A DNA stretch of 15,621 bases from Spirochaetia bacterium (GTDB lineage Bacteria > Spirochaetota > Spirochaetia > DTKZ01): positions 1-15,621 of the forward strand of contig JAISXE010000131.1 of the NCBI GenBank assembly GCA_031270615.1. Direction: 5' to 3'. The position numbers were made by a program, and so were the translations under genes. Within the stretch, counting starts at the first letter, position 1; every line of letters starts with the position of its first letter. The notes beneath the pieces were generated by a model that saw only the letters and a list, made by a program, of their open reading frames with translations, was not told the DNA's origin and did no database searches. Shown one piece after another: positions 7,284-14,449 of the stretch.

Positions 7284-7464
7284 AACCACGCGGAAAGCAC
7301 GGACCACACAGACCACCCCGACAGGAAAACAAAATTCCTTTCTTCCGTTCTCTATTTCTTCAGTATTTTCTCCGTACTGTCCGTGCCGTCCGTCCGTGTG
7401 GTCCGTGTTGTCCGTGGTAAATTTTTGCCTTTGTGTACTATGCGTTATTTAATGATAAGCCCTA
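7284..7464 (+). repeat. Dispersed inverted repeat, copy A
   Basis: The left arm from 7284 (aaccacgcggaaagcacgga and on to about 7325) is the imperfect inverted repeat of the right arm 7378-7419 (ending gttgtccgtggta), with an AT-rich centre. The right end continues into a conserved tail: 7400-7448 is identical over 49 bp to 9302-9350 in copy B. The arms are about 9-nt units of the cacggacca type. No transposase or other ORF is inside, so it is either non-autonomous or not a transposon. Confidence 0.85.
7425..7453 (+). promoter_or_regulatory. Possible promoter within the repeat tail
   Basis: TTGCCT (7425-7430, 4 of 6 consensus), a 17-nt spacer and TTTAAT (7448-7453, 5 of 6) predict a start near 7460 on the + strand. 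The only downstream target before the terminator at 7552 is the structured segment described separately. In copy B the equivalent -10 is TGTAAG, weaker. Confidence 0.4.
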
Positions 7465-7576
7465 AAGCTTTTTGCCGGGCGGCCGATATTACAGGTAACA
7501 GCCAATGGGCTGTTCTTTAATTATGGGGTAAACTTTCCTTCGGGGAAGTGTGGCGGCCGCGAGGCCGCCTTTTTTT
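7460..7576 (+). ncRNA. Candidate structured small RNA or leader, unrecognised
   Basis: Three consecutive perfect or near-perfect hairpins: AACAGCC-AATG-GGCTGTT (7497-7514), ACTTTCC-TTCG-GGGAAGT (7532-7549, one wobble, C(UUCG)G tetraloop), and the terminator stem at 7552. No open reading frame of note is present. The segment is either an about 117-nt independent transcript or an attenuator leader for the RluA-like gene 69 nt downstream. It does not resemble SRP RNA, 6S, tmRNA or a riboswitch that I can recall. Confidence 0.4.
7552..7576 (+). terminator. Strong intrinsic terminator
   Basis: GGCGGCC-GCGA-GGCCGCC is a perfect 7-bp stem closed by a GNRA tetraloop and followed immediately by seven T (7570-7576). 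No annotated + strand gene lies between lptB (ends 3901) and this site, so it must serve an unannotated transcript or act as an attenuator before the gene at 7646. Confidence 0.9.
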
Positions 7577-7632
7577 GGCCATGAGCCCAACCGGGAATTG
7601 CCGACGCTGTATATCTTTTCCTGCCTTTCCTG

Positions 7633-7638
7633 TATCCT
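7633..7638 (+). promoter_or_regulatory. Weak -10-like box before the RluA-like gene
   Basis: TATCCT (4 of 6) ends 7 nt before the ATG at 7646, the same spacing as at the nuclease-helicase gene. No recognisable -35 lies 16-18 nt upstream, and no Shine-Dalgarno is present. Confidence 0.3.
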
Positions 7639-7645
7639 GTAGCGC

Positions 7646-8380
7646 ATGGCGGAACCCCTGCAAATCATCCACGAGGACGGGGACCTTTTGGCTGTCTCGA
7701 AGGCGGCGGGGGTTCCCGCGATTCCCGAACGCTACGACAGGCAGATGCTTTCCGCTTTTGAAATGCTGAAAGAAAACCGGCCGGGGCTTCTTGTCGTTCA
7801 CCGTATCGACAAGGAAACAAGCGGCCTCCTGGTGTTCTGCAAAACGGAAAACGCGCTGAGGCACCTGGGCGCCCAGTTTGCCGGCGGGGACGGGAACCGC
7901 TTTTTGCGCAAGGACTACCTTGCCATCCTTGAAGGCCGGCCCCTTTGGAACGAAGCGGGCGAGGAAAGCCCCCTTTTGCCAGACGCGGACCGGCGGCACA
8001 GGACAATCGTTTCTCCCGATGGAAAAAAGTCCGTGACGCGCTTTACCGTTCTTGAACGCTTTAGGGGACACTGCTTTGTCCAAGCCTGTCCCGCGACAGG
8101 CCGCACCCACCAGATACGCGCGCACGCCGCGCGCCTGGGGCACCCCGTGCTTTGCGACAGCCTGTACGGCTCAGGGCGCCCCCTTTTTCTTTCCGCAATA
8201 AAAAGGCGGTACAAACCGCCGGCGGAAGGAGAAAAACCGCTTCTCGCCCGCCTTGCCCTGCACGCCGCCGCCCTGGAATTCATCCATCCCGCAAGCGGCC
8301 GGAGCCTGCGCCTGGAAGCCCCTTTGCCCAAGGACCTGCGGGCGGCGCTGGCGCAGTTGCGAAAAACCGGCGGCGCGTAA
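7646..8380 (+). CDS. RluA-family RNA pseudouridine synthase
   Basis: 244 residues. The enzyme isomerises uridine to pseudouridine in rRNA or tRNA. The catalytic motif HRIDKETSG (52-60, Asp55) and ATGRTHQIRAH near residues 150-160 are diagnostic of the RluA family. There is no N-terminal S4 domain, so it resembles the short RluA/TruC-type members more than RluC or RluD; the target site cannot be told from sequence. ATG 7646 gives the expected N-terminus (strand LQIIHEDGDLLAVSKAAGVP, the family's first motif). The gene stands alone, diverging from the nuclease-helicase gene and converging on the peroxiredoxin gene 25 nt away. Confidence 0.92.
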   Translation: MAEPLQIIHEDGDLLAVSKAAGVPAIPERYDRQMLSAFEMLKENRPGLLVVHRIDKETSGLLVFCKTENALRHLGAQFAGGDGNRFLRKDYLAILEGRPLWNEAGEESPLLPDADRRHRTIVSPDGKKSVTRFTVLERFRGHCFVQACPATGRTHQIRAHAARLGHPVLCDSLYGSGRPLFLSAIKRRYKPPAEGEKPLLARLALHAAALEFIHPASGRSLRLEAPLPKDLRAALAQLRKTGGA

Positions 8381-8405
8381 AACCTTCGCGGGCGGCACGG
8401 AACCC

Positions 8406-8969
8406 TTAAAGCTTGCCGACAAGATCAATGCCGGGCTTCAGGGTTTTGGCCCCCGGAACCCAGCGGGCGGGGCATGCCTCGTTCCCGTTTCTCGCGACGA
8501 ACTGGCAGGCCTGCACCCGGCGCAAAAGCTCCTCCGCGTTCCGTCCCACGCTGCCTGAGCTTACTTCGTAGGCGGCGATTTTCCCCTCGGGACTGACGAT
8601 GAAGCTGCCCCGTTCCGCGATTCCGTCCGCCTCGATCATCACGTCAAAATCCCGCGCCAGCTTTCCCGTGGGATCCGCCAGCATGGGGAATTTGATTTTC
8701 TTGATGGTCTCGGAGGCGTCGTGCCACGCCTTGTGGACAAAGTGGGTGTCGCAGGACACCGAATAGACCTCGCAGCCCGCGGCCTTGAACTTGTCATAGG
8801 TATTCGCGAGGTCCTCCAGCTCCGTTGGGCACACGAAGGTGAAATCCGCGGGGTAAAAGAAAAACACCGACCATTTCCCCAGAATGTCTTTTTTTGCAAT
8901 GGTTTTGAACGCATCCCCCTGGTACGCCTGGACGGAAAAATCAGCCACTTCCCTGTTAATCAACGACAT
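8406..8969 (-). CDS. ahpC: Typical 2-Cys peroxiredoxin (AhpC type)
   Basis: 187 residues. It reduces hydrogen peroxide and organic peroxides in the cytosol. The peroxidatic Cys47 lies in FTFVCPTEL and the resolving Cys166 in NEACPARW near the C-terminus; length and both motifs fit AhpC. The GGLG motif linked to over-oxidation sensitivity is not seen. No ahpF is adjacent, so the electron donor must be encoded elsewhere. ATG 8969 has a good Shine-Dalgarno (AAGGAGA, 8981-8975, 5-nt spacing). The gene is monocistronic with a strong promoter and an AT-rich dyad, suggesting peroxide or metal control. Confidence 0.96.
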   Translation of the reverse strand: MSLINREVADFSVQAYQGDAFKTIAKKDILGKWSVFFFYPADFTFVCPTELEDLANTYDKFKAAGCEVYSVSCDTHFVHKAWHDASETIKKIKFPMLADPTGKLARDFDVMIEADGIAERGSFIVSPEGKIAAYEVSSGSVGRNAEELLRRVQACQFVARNGNEACPARWVPGAKTLKPGIDLVGKL

Positions 8970-9011
8970 ATATGTCTCCTTGAAATTTGTTTGTTTGTCA
9001 GCAACAACTAG

Positions 9012-9027
9012 ATAATACTAATATTAT
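9012..9027. promoter_or_regulatory. Operator-like dyad in front of ahpC
   Basis: ATAATA-CTAA-TATTAT has perfect 6-nt arms and overlaps the -10 box and expected start site of ahpC. On the minus strand the region reads TTATAATAATATTAG; its first half matches the PerR box half-site TTATAAT while the second half is poor. A Fur/PerR- or TroR-type repressor is plausible but not shown. Confidence 0.5.
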
Positions 9028-9054
9028 TATAAGCTTTTAAAAACCGTTCGTCAA
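9026..9054 (-). promoter_or_regulatory. Sigma-70 promoter of ahpC
   Basis: TTGACG (9054-9049, 5 of 6), a 17-nt spacer and TATAAT (9031-9026, 6 of 6). The predicted start near 9018 leaves an about 50-nt leader that contains the Shine-Dalgarno. The surrounding AT-richness contrasts with the GC-rich genes. Confidence 0.85.
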
Positions 9055-9122
9055 TAATTTTGCAGCCCGAAACCAGGGCCAGCGCATATAAACTTTTTGC
9101 TCCCCCGCCTTGCACAACAGAA

Positions 9123-9369
9123 TAAGAGAAACCGAAAGACCTCACTGACCACACGGATAGATTTTTTTTCAATAGAGTTGTTTGGAAAACCCGGTTTTTG
9201 TCTGTCTTTGTCGGCCTGTCGCCTTTATATACGACAGAACCGTTTTTGGGCCTCTCGCCCTGTTGCCGGGTGGGCAAAGACACGCCCTGATGGGCGTGCG
9301 CGGTCCGTGTTGTCCGTGGTAAATTTTTGCCTTTGTGTACTATGCGTTATGTAAGGATAAGCTCTTAAT
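9123..9369 (+). repeat. Dispersed inverted repeat, copy B, overlapping the end of trmL
   Basis: The left end has taagagaaacc (9123-9133, shared with copy D) and ctgaccacacgg. The right arm and tail 9302-9350 are identical over 49 bp to copy A, followed by taaggataagctcttaat (9352-9369). The centre differs from copy A and carries a perfect hairpin CACGCCC-TGAT-GGGCGTG (9281-9298). Read on the minus strand, the last 30 bp encode the final nine residues of TrmL and its TAG stop. This repeat accounts for most of the gene-free stretch 8970-9339. Confidence 0.85.
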
Positions 9370-9861
9370 CCCTAATTCCCGAAACCCTCTCCGCCGCGCG
9401 TACTCGTAGGCGACGACGGCGACCGCGTTTGACAGGTTCAGGGACCGCACGCCCTCCCGCATGGGGATACGCAGGCAGCGCCCCGCGCCGGCATCCAGAA
9501 GCCCGGCGGGAAGCCCCGTGGATTCCTTCCCGAAAACGAAAAAAACCTCTTCCGGGAATTCGGCCTCGCTATACACCTTTCCCCGGCGGCCTGTCAGGTA
9601 AAACAGCCCGGCCCCCGGCTGCGCGGGCCGATCCGCGCAGCCGGGGCCGGGACAGGCGCCCAGAAACTCGTCCAGGCTTTTGTGCGTGCGCATATCCACA
9701 AGGGGCCAATAGTCAAGGCCGGCGCGGCGCATGTAGCGGTCTTCCAGTTTGAAGCCCAGCGGTTCGACAAGATGGAGCCTCGCGCCCAGGGCCGCGCAGG
9801 TGCGGGCGATGTTTCCCGCGTTCTGGGGGATTTCCGGCTCAAGGAGGACGATATGAAGCAC
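9340..9861 (-). CDS. trmL: tRNA (cytidine(34)-2'-O)-methyltransferase
   Basis: 173 residues. It is a SPOUT-class enzyme that 2'-O-methylates the wobble nucleotide of certain leucine tRNAs, aiding codon-anticodon pairing. Motifs are EPEIPQNAGNIARTC (8-22), FGKESTGLP and IPMREGVRSLNLSNAVAVVAYE, which form the knotted S-adenosylmethionine site. The start is GTG (9861-9859): TAG of rel lies three codons upstream in the same frame, and the family consensus MLHIVLLEPEIPQN begins exactly here. It follows rel by 6 nt as the last gene of the operon. The final nine residues (IKSLSLHNA) are encoded by repeat copy B, so the native C-terminus was probably replaced or extended. Confidence 0.94.
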   Translation of the reverse strand: MLHIVLLEPEIPQNAGNIARTCAALGARLHLVEPLGFKLEDRYMRRAGLDYWPLVDMRTHKSLDEFLGACPGPGCADRPAQPGAGLFYLTGRRGKVYSEAEFPEEVFFVFGKESTGLPAGLLDAGAGRCLRIPMREGVRSLNLSNAVAVVAYEYARRRGFRELGIKSLSLHNA

Positions 9862-9867
9862 TTTCGG

Positions 9868-11913
9868 CTATTCTTCCTCCCCGCCGCCCGGATGATGGAT
9901 ATGCTCATTCTCCGTATAGATTTTTATGACAGCCGGGACGGCCTGGATGCTTTTTATGATGCGGCGGAAATCCTGGCCCGATTCCAGTTCCATGGTAAAA
10001 TTGGCCAGAAGCCTCTCCGGCCCCTCATCGTCAATGCGCCCCGAAACAAGGTGGCCCTTGTACTTGTGTACCGCGCCTTCGATCTCGGAAAAAAGATCGT
10101 AGATCCGCCGCGCCAAAACCCGGAAATGCCGCACCGCGCGGGGCGAGGTGTTTTCCCATTCGACGTGGATCATGCGCTCCGCGATATCCGCAATCGCCTT
10201 GAGGTTGGGGCAGTTTTTTTTGTGGACGATGATGCCGCGCCCCCGGGAAACATAGCCGATGATCTCGTCGCCGGGCAGGGGATTGCAGCAGCGCGCCATG
10301 CTGATAAGGACATTTTTCTCCTCGCCGATGCGCACCTCGACGCTTCCCTCGCCGCCTCGGATCAGGGTGTCGCCTTCGGTTTCGTCCTTCCCGCGCCGCT
10401 GCCGGTGCGTCTGGATGGGGAGTTCCGCCTTTTTCCGCGCGACGATGTTCTTTTCAAAGATAAGGCTTTCATCGCTTTTTTTCAGCCAGCTTCGGATGTG
10501 CGATCTCGCGCGGGAAGTCTTCACATAGCGCAGCCAGCTCAGGTGCGGGCGGCCGTTCTTTGCGGTGATGATCTCGATAACCTGGGTGTTCTTCAGCTCC
10601 GCCTTGAGCGGGACAATGACGCCATCCGCCTTTGCCGCCACAAGGTGGTTGCCAATGTCGCTGTGGATGCGGTAGGCGAAGTCTATGGCCGTCGCGCCGG
10701 AAGGAAGCTCAATGGCGTCCCCCTTTGGGGTAAAGACGTAAATCGAGTCCTTGAGGATCTCCCCCTTGATCTCGCTTAAAAATTCCCCGGAGGAAATATT
10801 CAGCCCCTTCCAACTGCGCAGGCGGTTGATGACGGGAAGGTCCTCCCTGCTGACCTTTTCCGCCGAGCTTCCCTTTTTGTAAAGCCAGTGGGCGGCAATC
10901 CCGTGTTCGGCGGTCTGGTTCATCAAAAAGGTGCGTATCTGGATTTCGATAAGCCGGCCGCCGTCCCCCATGACCGTCGTATGCAGGCTCTGGTACTTGT
11001 TGGCCTTGGGCATGGCAATGTAATCCTTGAAACGGCCGTCGATGGGTTTCCACAGCCGGTGCACGACACCCAGGACGACGTAGCAGTCGTTCTGCTCCTC
11101 GCAGAGGATCCGTATGCCCAGAAGATCGAAAATCTCGTCAAGGGTTTTGCCTCGGCGCCTCATCTTCGTATAAATCGAGTAAAAGTGTTTGGCCCGCGTC
11201 TTGACGCTTACCCCTATCTTCTCCGCGTCCGCCGCGGAAATGATTTTCCCTTCGATTGTCTTCAGGTACTCCGCGCGCTCGCCGCGCTTTGAGGCGACAA
11301 AAGACTTTATCTGGTCATAGGTCTGGCGCTGGAGGTGTTTGAGGGAAAGGTCCTCCAGTTCGTCCTTGATGCCCCCCATGCCCAGGCGGGAGGCAAGCGG
11401 CGCGTAAATATCAAGGCACTCCTGGGCAAAGGCCCTGCGGCGTTCCTCGGGAAGAAACTCAAGGGTGCGCATATTGTGCAGCTTGTCCGCCAGCTTTATC
11501 AGAATAACCCTGATGTCCTTGCTCATGGCAAAAAGCATTTTGCGTATTGTCTCGGCTTCCTGGACGGATTTGCTTTTTGCATTGAGGCCGGAAATCTTCG
11601 TGACCCCGTTCACGAGGTTCTCCACGTCCCTGCCAAAGCGGGCGCGCAGGTCCTCGCGGCTTGTCTGCGTGTCCTCAAGAACATCGTGCAGCAGGGCGGC
11701 GACGATGCACTGGTAATCCATTTTCAGGTCAACAAGGATTTCCGCCACTTGCAGGGGGTGGATAAAATACGGCTCGCCGGAGGCGCGCATCTGGTCCTTG
11801 TGCAGCTCATCGGCCCACCGCGCCGCTTCGAGAATGATATTTTTTTCCTCGCCGCCGTACCCGCACAGCTTCTCCGCGAAGTGGTCTATGCGCTGCACCA
11901 TCTTAAGCATCAT
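9868..11913 (-). CDS. rel: Bifunctional (p)ppGpp synthetase/hydrolase Rel
   Basis: 681 residues. It makes and degrades the alarmone (p)ppGpp in the stringent response. The hydrolase HD domain has H52, HDVLED (76-81) and LADKLHNMRT (141-150, Asp143), all intact, so hydrolysis should be active. The synthetase domain has RAKHFYSIYTKM (240-251), YQSLHTTV (307-314) and EIQIRT (323-328). A TGS domain (VFTPKGDAIELPSGATAIDF, about 393-412), a zinc-finger-like RCCNPLPGDEIIGY (541-554) and a C-terminal ACT domain (about 595-670) follow. ATG 11913 overlaps the prmC stop (ATGA); a second ATG at 11910 has better spacing from AGAAGG, so the start could be one codon later. The stop is TAG, and trmL follows in the same frame after two codons. 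Confidence 0.96.
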   Translation of the reverse strand: MMLKMVQRIDHFAEKLCGYGGEEKNIILEAARWADELHKDQMRASGEPYFIHPLQVAEILVDLKMDYQCIVAALLHDVLEDTQTSREDLRARFGRDVENLVNGVTKISGLNAKSKSVQEAETIRKMLFAMSKDIRVILIKLADKLHNMRTLEFLPEERRRAFAQECLDIYAPLASRLGMGGIKDELEDLSLKHLQRQTYDQIKSFVASKRGERAEYLKTIEGKIISAADAEKIGVSVKTRAKHFYSIYTKMRRRGKTLDEIFDLLGIRILCEEQNDCYVVLGVVHRLWKPIDGRFKDYIAMPKANKYQSLHTTVMGDGGRLIEIQIRTFLMNQTAEHGIAAHWLYKKGSSAEKVSREDLPVINRLRSWKGLNISSGEFLSEIKGEILKDSIYVFTPKGDAIELPSGATAIDFAYRIHSDIGNHLVAAKADGVIVPLKAELKNTQVIEIITAKNGRPHLSWLRYVKTSRARSHIRSWLKKSDESLIFEKNIVARKKAELPIQTHRQRRGKDETEGDTLIRGGEGSVEVRIGEEKNVLISMARCCNPLPGDEIIGYVSRGRGIIVHKKNCPNLKAIADIAERMIHVEWENTSPRAVRHFRVLARRIYDLFSEIEGAVHKYKGHLVSGRIDDEGPERLLANFTMELESGQDFRRIIKSIQAVPAVIKIYTENEHIHHPGGGEEE

Positions 11914-12749
11914 GGCCTTCTTCCCACTATGACCCGCCTGCGGCCCGCAAGGTCGCAAACGGCACGGGCCTCCCCCCAGCCCCGTTTTCCCAGCATCCCG
12001 AGTATAGCATCCGCCTGTTCCGGGGAGGCCTCCATCAAAAGAAAGCCCCCCTCGGCCAGGCAGGCCTGGGCTTCTTCCACCAGCCTGCGGACAACACCAA
12101 GCCCGTCCTCCCCCCCGTCCAGGGCAAGCCCCGGCTCCGGCCAGCCCGATTCCAGCATGCGGCGGCAGTCCGCGCTTTGCAGGTACGGGGGGTTCGCGGT
12201 AATCATGTCGAAAGGCCCGCCCGCGCCGCACAGGAGGTCGCCCCGCGTGTGGGCAAGCACCCTCCCCAGGATATTCGCGCAGTTCAGGCGAAAAACCTCC
12301 AGGGCCTCTGCCGATATGTCCGAGGCGGAAAGCTCCCAGCCCCCGCCGCCGCTGGCAATCGCTATGGGGATGCAGCCCGTCCCCGTGCAGGCATCGTGGA
12401 TACGGCGCATCCACGGCTGCCCCCGCAGGATCCCAAGCGCCGTGTCCACCAAGACTTCCGTCTCGGGCCGGGGGACAAGCACCCGCTCGTCCACAAAGAA
12501 GTCCAGCCCGTAGAATTCCTTGCGGCCAAGAATATAGGAAACCGGCCTGCCCGCAAGGCGCTGGCCCAGCATGTCCTCGTACCCCGCCTCGCAGCGCGGC
12601 CCAAGCTCCGCCTCCCCGTGGGCAAACACGAAAGCCTTGTCCCGGCGGATGCCAGCGGCAAGAAGAACCAGGGCGTCCAGCCGGGGAGTCTCGCAGCCCG
12701 CCGCCCTGAAGAGGTCCTCGCCTCGGCGCAGGGCGCGGGCGATGGTCAT
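11910..12749 (-). CDS. prmC: Release factor glutamine methyltransferase
   Basis: 279 residues. It methylates the Gln of the GGQ motif in RF1 and RF2, raising termination efficiency. An N-terminal helical substrate-binding domain is followed by YILGRKEFYGLDFFVDERVLVPRPETE, the S-adenosylmethionine loop DACTGTGCIPIAIA (119-132) and the catalytic NPPY (186-189). The length is normal. The start overlaps the stop of prfA (ATGA) with Shine-Dalgarno AAGGCGG 8 nt upstream; the stop overlaps rel. Enzyme and substrate are thus translated from adjacent coupled cistrons. Confidence 0.95.
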   Translation of the reverse strand: MTIARALRRGEDLFRAAGCETPRLDALVLLAAGIRRDKAFVFAHGEAELGPRCEAGYEDMLGQRLAGRPVSYILGRKEFYGLDFFVDERVLVPRPETEVLVDTALGILRGQPWMRRIHDACTGTGCIPIAIASGGGGWELSASDISAEALEVFRLNCANILGRVLAHTRGDLLCGAGGPFDMITANPPYLQSADCRRMLESGWPEPGLALDGGEDGLGVVRRLVEEAQACLAEGGFLLMEASPEQADAILGMLGKRGWGEARAVCDLAGRRRVIVGRRP

Positions 12750-13819
12750 GCGGAATCCGCCTTGAAACGTTCTTCCCTGTCCGTGATCTTCAGCGTTTCG
12801 ATGACCCCGCCTATATCGCCCTCCATAATGGAATCAAGGCGGTAGAGCGTAAGGTTGATTCTGTGGTCGGTAAGCCTGTTCTGGGGAAAATTGTAGGTCC
12901 TGATACGCTCGGAGCGGTCGCCCGAACCGACCATGCTCCTGCGCGCCGCGGACTCGCGCGCGTTTTTCTTTGCTTCTTCCATTTCCAGCAGGCGGCTCCG
13001 CAAAACGCTCATGGCGCGGGCCTTGTTCTTGTGCTGCGACCTCTCGTCCTGGCAGGCCACGACAAGCCCCGTGGGAAGGTGTGTTATGCGCACCGCGGAT
13101 TCCGTCTTGTTCACATGCTGGCCGCCCGCGCCGCTGGAACGGTACACGTCGACACGCAGGTCCTCCGGCCGGATTTCCAGCTCGCTCTCCTCCGCCTCGG
13201 GCAGCACCGCGACGGTAACGGCGGAGGTATGCGTCCTGCCGCCCGCCTCGGTCGCGGGAACCCTTTGGACGCGGTGGACGCCGCTTTCGTATTTCATATC
13301 CGCGTATACGTCCCTGCCGCTTAAACCGAACACGATTTCCTTGAAACCGCCCAACTCCGTATCGCTTGAGCTCAGGATTTCCAGCTTCCAGCGGCGCCCC
13401 TCGGCGTAGCGGGAATACATGCGGAACAGGTCCGCGGCAAACAGCGCCGCCTCCTCGCCGCCGGTGCCGGCGCGGATCTCCATGATGATGTTTTTCCCGT
13501 CTCGGGGGTCGCGCGGCACCAGAAGCAACTTGAGTGCCGCTTCCGCCTCCGCGATCCCGGCCTCAAGGCTCCGGGCCTCCTCGCGGGCCAGCTCTTTGAG
13601 TTCCGGATCCGTTTCCTTCTCCGCGAGGCCCTGCGCGCCGGAAAGCTGCCCCCTCAGGGCCTGCACGCGATCCCAGCCCTTCGTCACCTCGCCGACATAG
13701 GCATGCTCCCGCAAAATCTCGCGGTAGCGCCTCTGGTCCTTCAGGATATCGGGATCGGCGATAAGCATATCCAGTTCTTTCCCCCGCGCCTGGAAGGAGC
13801 GCAGCCTTTCCGTCAGCAT
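12746..13819 (-). CDS. prfA: Peptide chain release factor 1
   Basis: 357 residues. RF1 reads UAA and UAG stop codons and triggers peptide release on the ribosome. The codon-recognition tripeptide is PAT (188-190, within RVQRVPATEAGG), the PxT form of RF1 rather than the SPF of RF2. The catalytic GGQ is at 232-234 (SSGAGGQHVNKTESAVR). The length matches the family. ATG 13819 has Shine-Dalgarno AAGGGGG in the last codons of the rhomboid gene, whose stop is only 3 nt upstream. Both genes after prmC (rel, trmL) end in TAG, an RF1 codon. Confidence 0.97.
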   Translation of the reverse strand: MLTERLRSFQARGKELDMLIADPDILKDQRRYREILREHAYVGEVTKGWDRVQALRGQLSGAQGLAEKETDPELKELAREEARSLEAGIAEAEAALKLLLVPRDPRDGKNIIMEIRAGTGGEEAALFAADLFRMYSRYAEGRRWKLEILSSSDTELGGFKEIVFGLSGRDVYADMKYESGVHRVQRVPATEAGGRTHTSAVTVAVLPEAEESELEIRPEDLRVDVYRSSGAGGQHVNKTESAVRITHLPTGLVVACQDERSQHKNKARAMSVLRSRLLEMEEAKKNARESAARRSMVGSGDRSERIRTYNFPQNRLTDHRINLTLYRLDSIMEGDIGGVIETLKITDREERFKADSA

Positions 13820-13822
13820 GGC

Positions 13823-14440
13823 TCAAACCCCCTTGGCGGCATCGTCTTTCGCGGCTTTCGGCAGCCTGGCCCGCGCGCGGGATGCCGCCCGTGGCCTGAT
13901 GAACCCGAAAAGGCTTCCGCAAATGCCGCCCGCGATATGCGCGAACTCGGAAATGCTGTTCCTGTCGAAGGACTTGGAAATCTCCGCGGAAAGATAAATC
14001 ACCAAAACCAGAAGAAACGTCAGGGGGATATCCCCATGCCCGATATTCGTGAAGGAGGCAAGCAGGATCATCATAAAAGCGATGCCGCTCGAACCCAGAA
14101 GCCCGGTCGGGAAAAGCAGCACGTTGAAAAGCCCCGTCACCAGCGCGGTAATCGCCATCATAAACAGCAAGCTGAAAGAGCTGTATTTTTCCTCCAGAAT
14201 CGGCCCCAGAAGCAGGATGATGGAAAAATTGCCGATGAAATGCGTCAGGCTTATATGCCCCGCCACATGGGTAAAAAACCGCACATAGTGAAAAGGATTG
14301 GAAAAATCGAACCCCCCCTTCCCAGGTATGGAAAAAATATTCTGGGTAAAGCGCGTATGCGCGAACAAATCCGTCAGCAGGACCGCAAGGCAGAGAAGGG
14401 TAAACGTCAAAGTAACCGGGGCGTTATAGCGTATGCGCAT
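13823..14440 (-). CDS. Rhomboid-family intramembrane serine protease
   Basis: 205 residues, six or so membrane helices. Rhomboids cleave transmembrane substrates within the inner membrane. Visible are HFIGN (67-71), the catalytic GSSG with nucleophile Ser118, and the paired His168 in AHIAGGICGSLFGF. The C-terminal tail is basic and cytosolic. The frame opens at ATG 14461, but a near-perfect -10 box (14455-14450) lies after that codon, so transcripts from it can only use ATG 14440, giving MRIRYNAPVTLTFTLL, a short positive N-terminus before helix 1. It is the first gene of the rhomboid-prfA-prmC-rel-trmL run. Its substrate is unknown. Confidence 0.88.
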   Translation of the reverse strand: MRIRYNAPVTLTFTLLCLAVLLTDLFAHTRFTQNIFSIPGKGGFDFSNPFHYVRFFTHVAGHISLTHFIGNFSIILLLGPILEEKYSSFSLLFMMAITALVTGLFNVLLFPTGLLGSSGIAFMMILLASFTNIGHGDIPLTFLLVLVIYLSAEISKSFDRNSISEFAHIAGGICGSLFGFIRPRAASRARARLPKAAKDDAAKGV

Positions 14441-14449
14441 ATAGCCGGA

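Noticed and set aside
7047..7316. Upstream extension of the nuclease-helicase frame to 7316 (90 more residues)
   Set aside because: The extension is low-complexity Arg/Pro/Ala sequence that crosses palindromes and a repeat arm. The family homology begins at MRIVADLHIHS, and a good promoter lies between 7054 and 7081.
7284..7420. CRISPR array
   Set aside because: The repeat units are about 9 nt, degenerate and inverted, without unique spacers of constant length, and no cas genes are nearby.
9682..10779. 365-codon plus-strand ORF opposite rel and trmL
   Set aside because: Antisense shadow of rel and trmL; no domain-like features.
11914..12414. Extension of the rel frame by 167 codons
   Set aside because: It overlaps prmC in another frame and is Gly/Pro/Arg-rich; Rel homology begins at the ATG overlapping the prmC stop.
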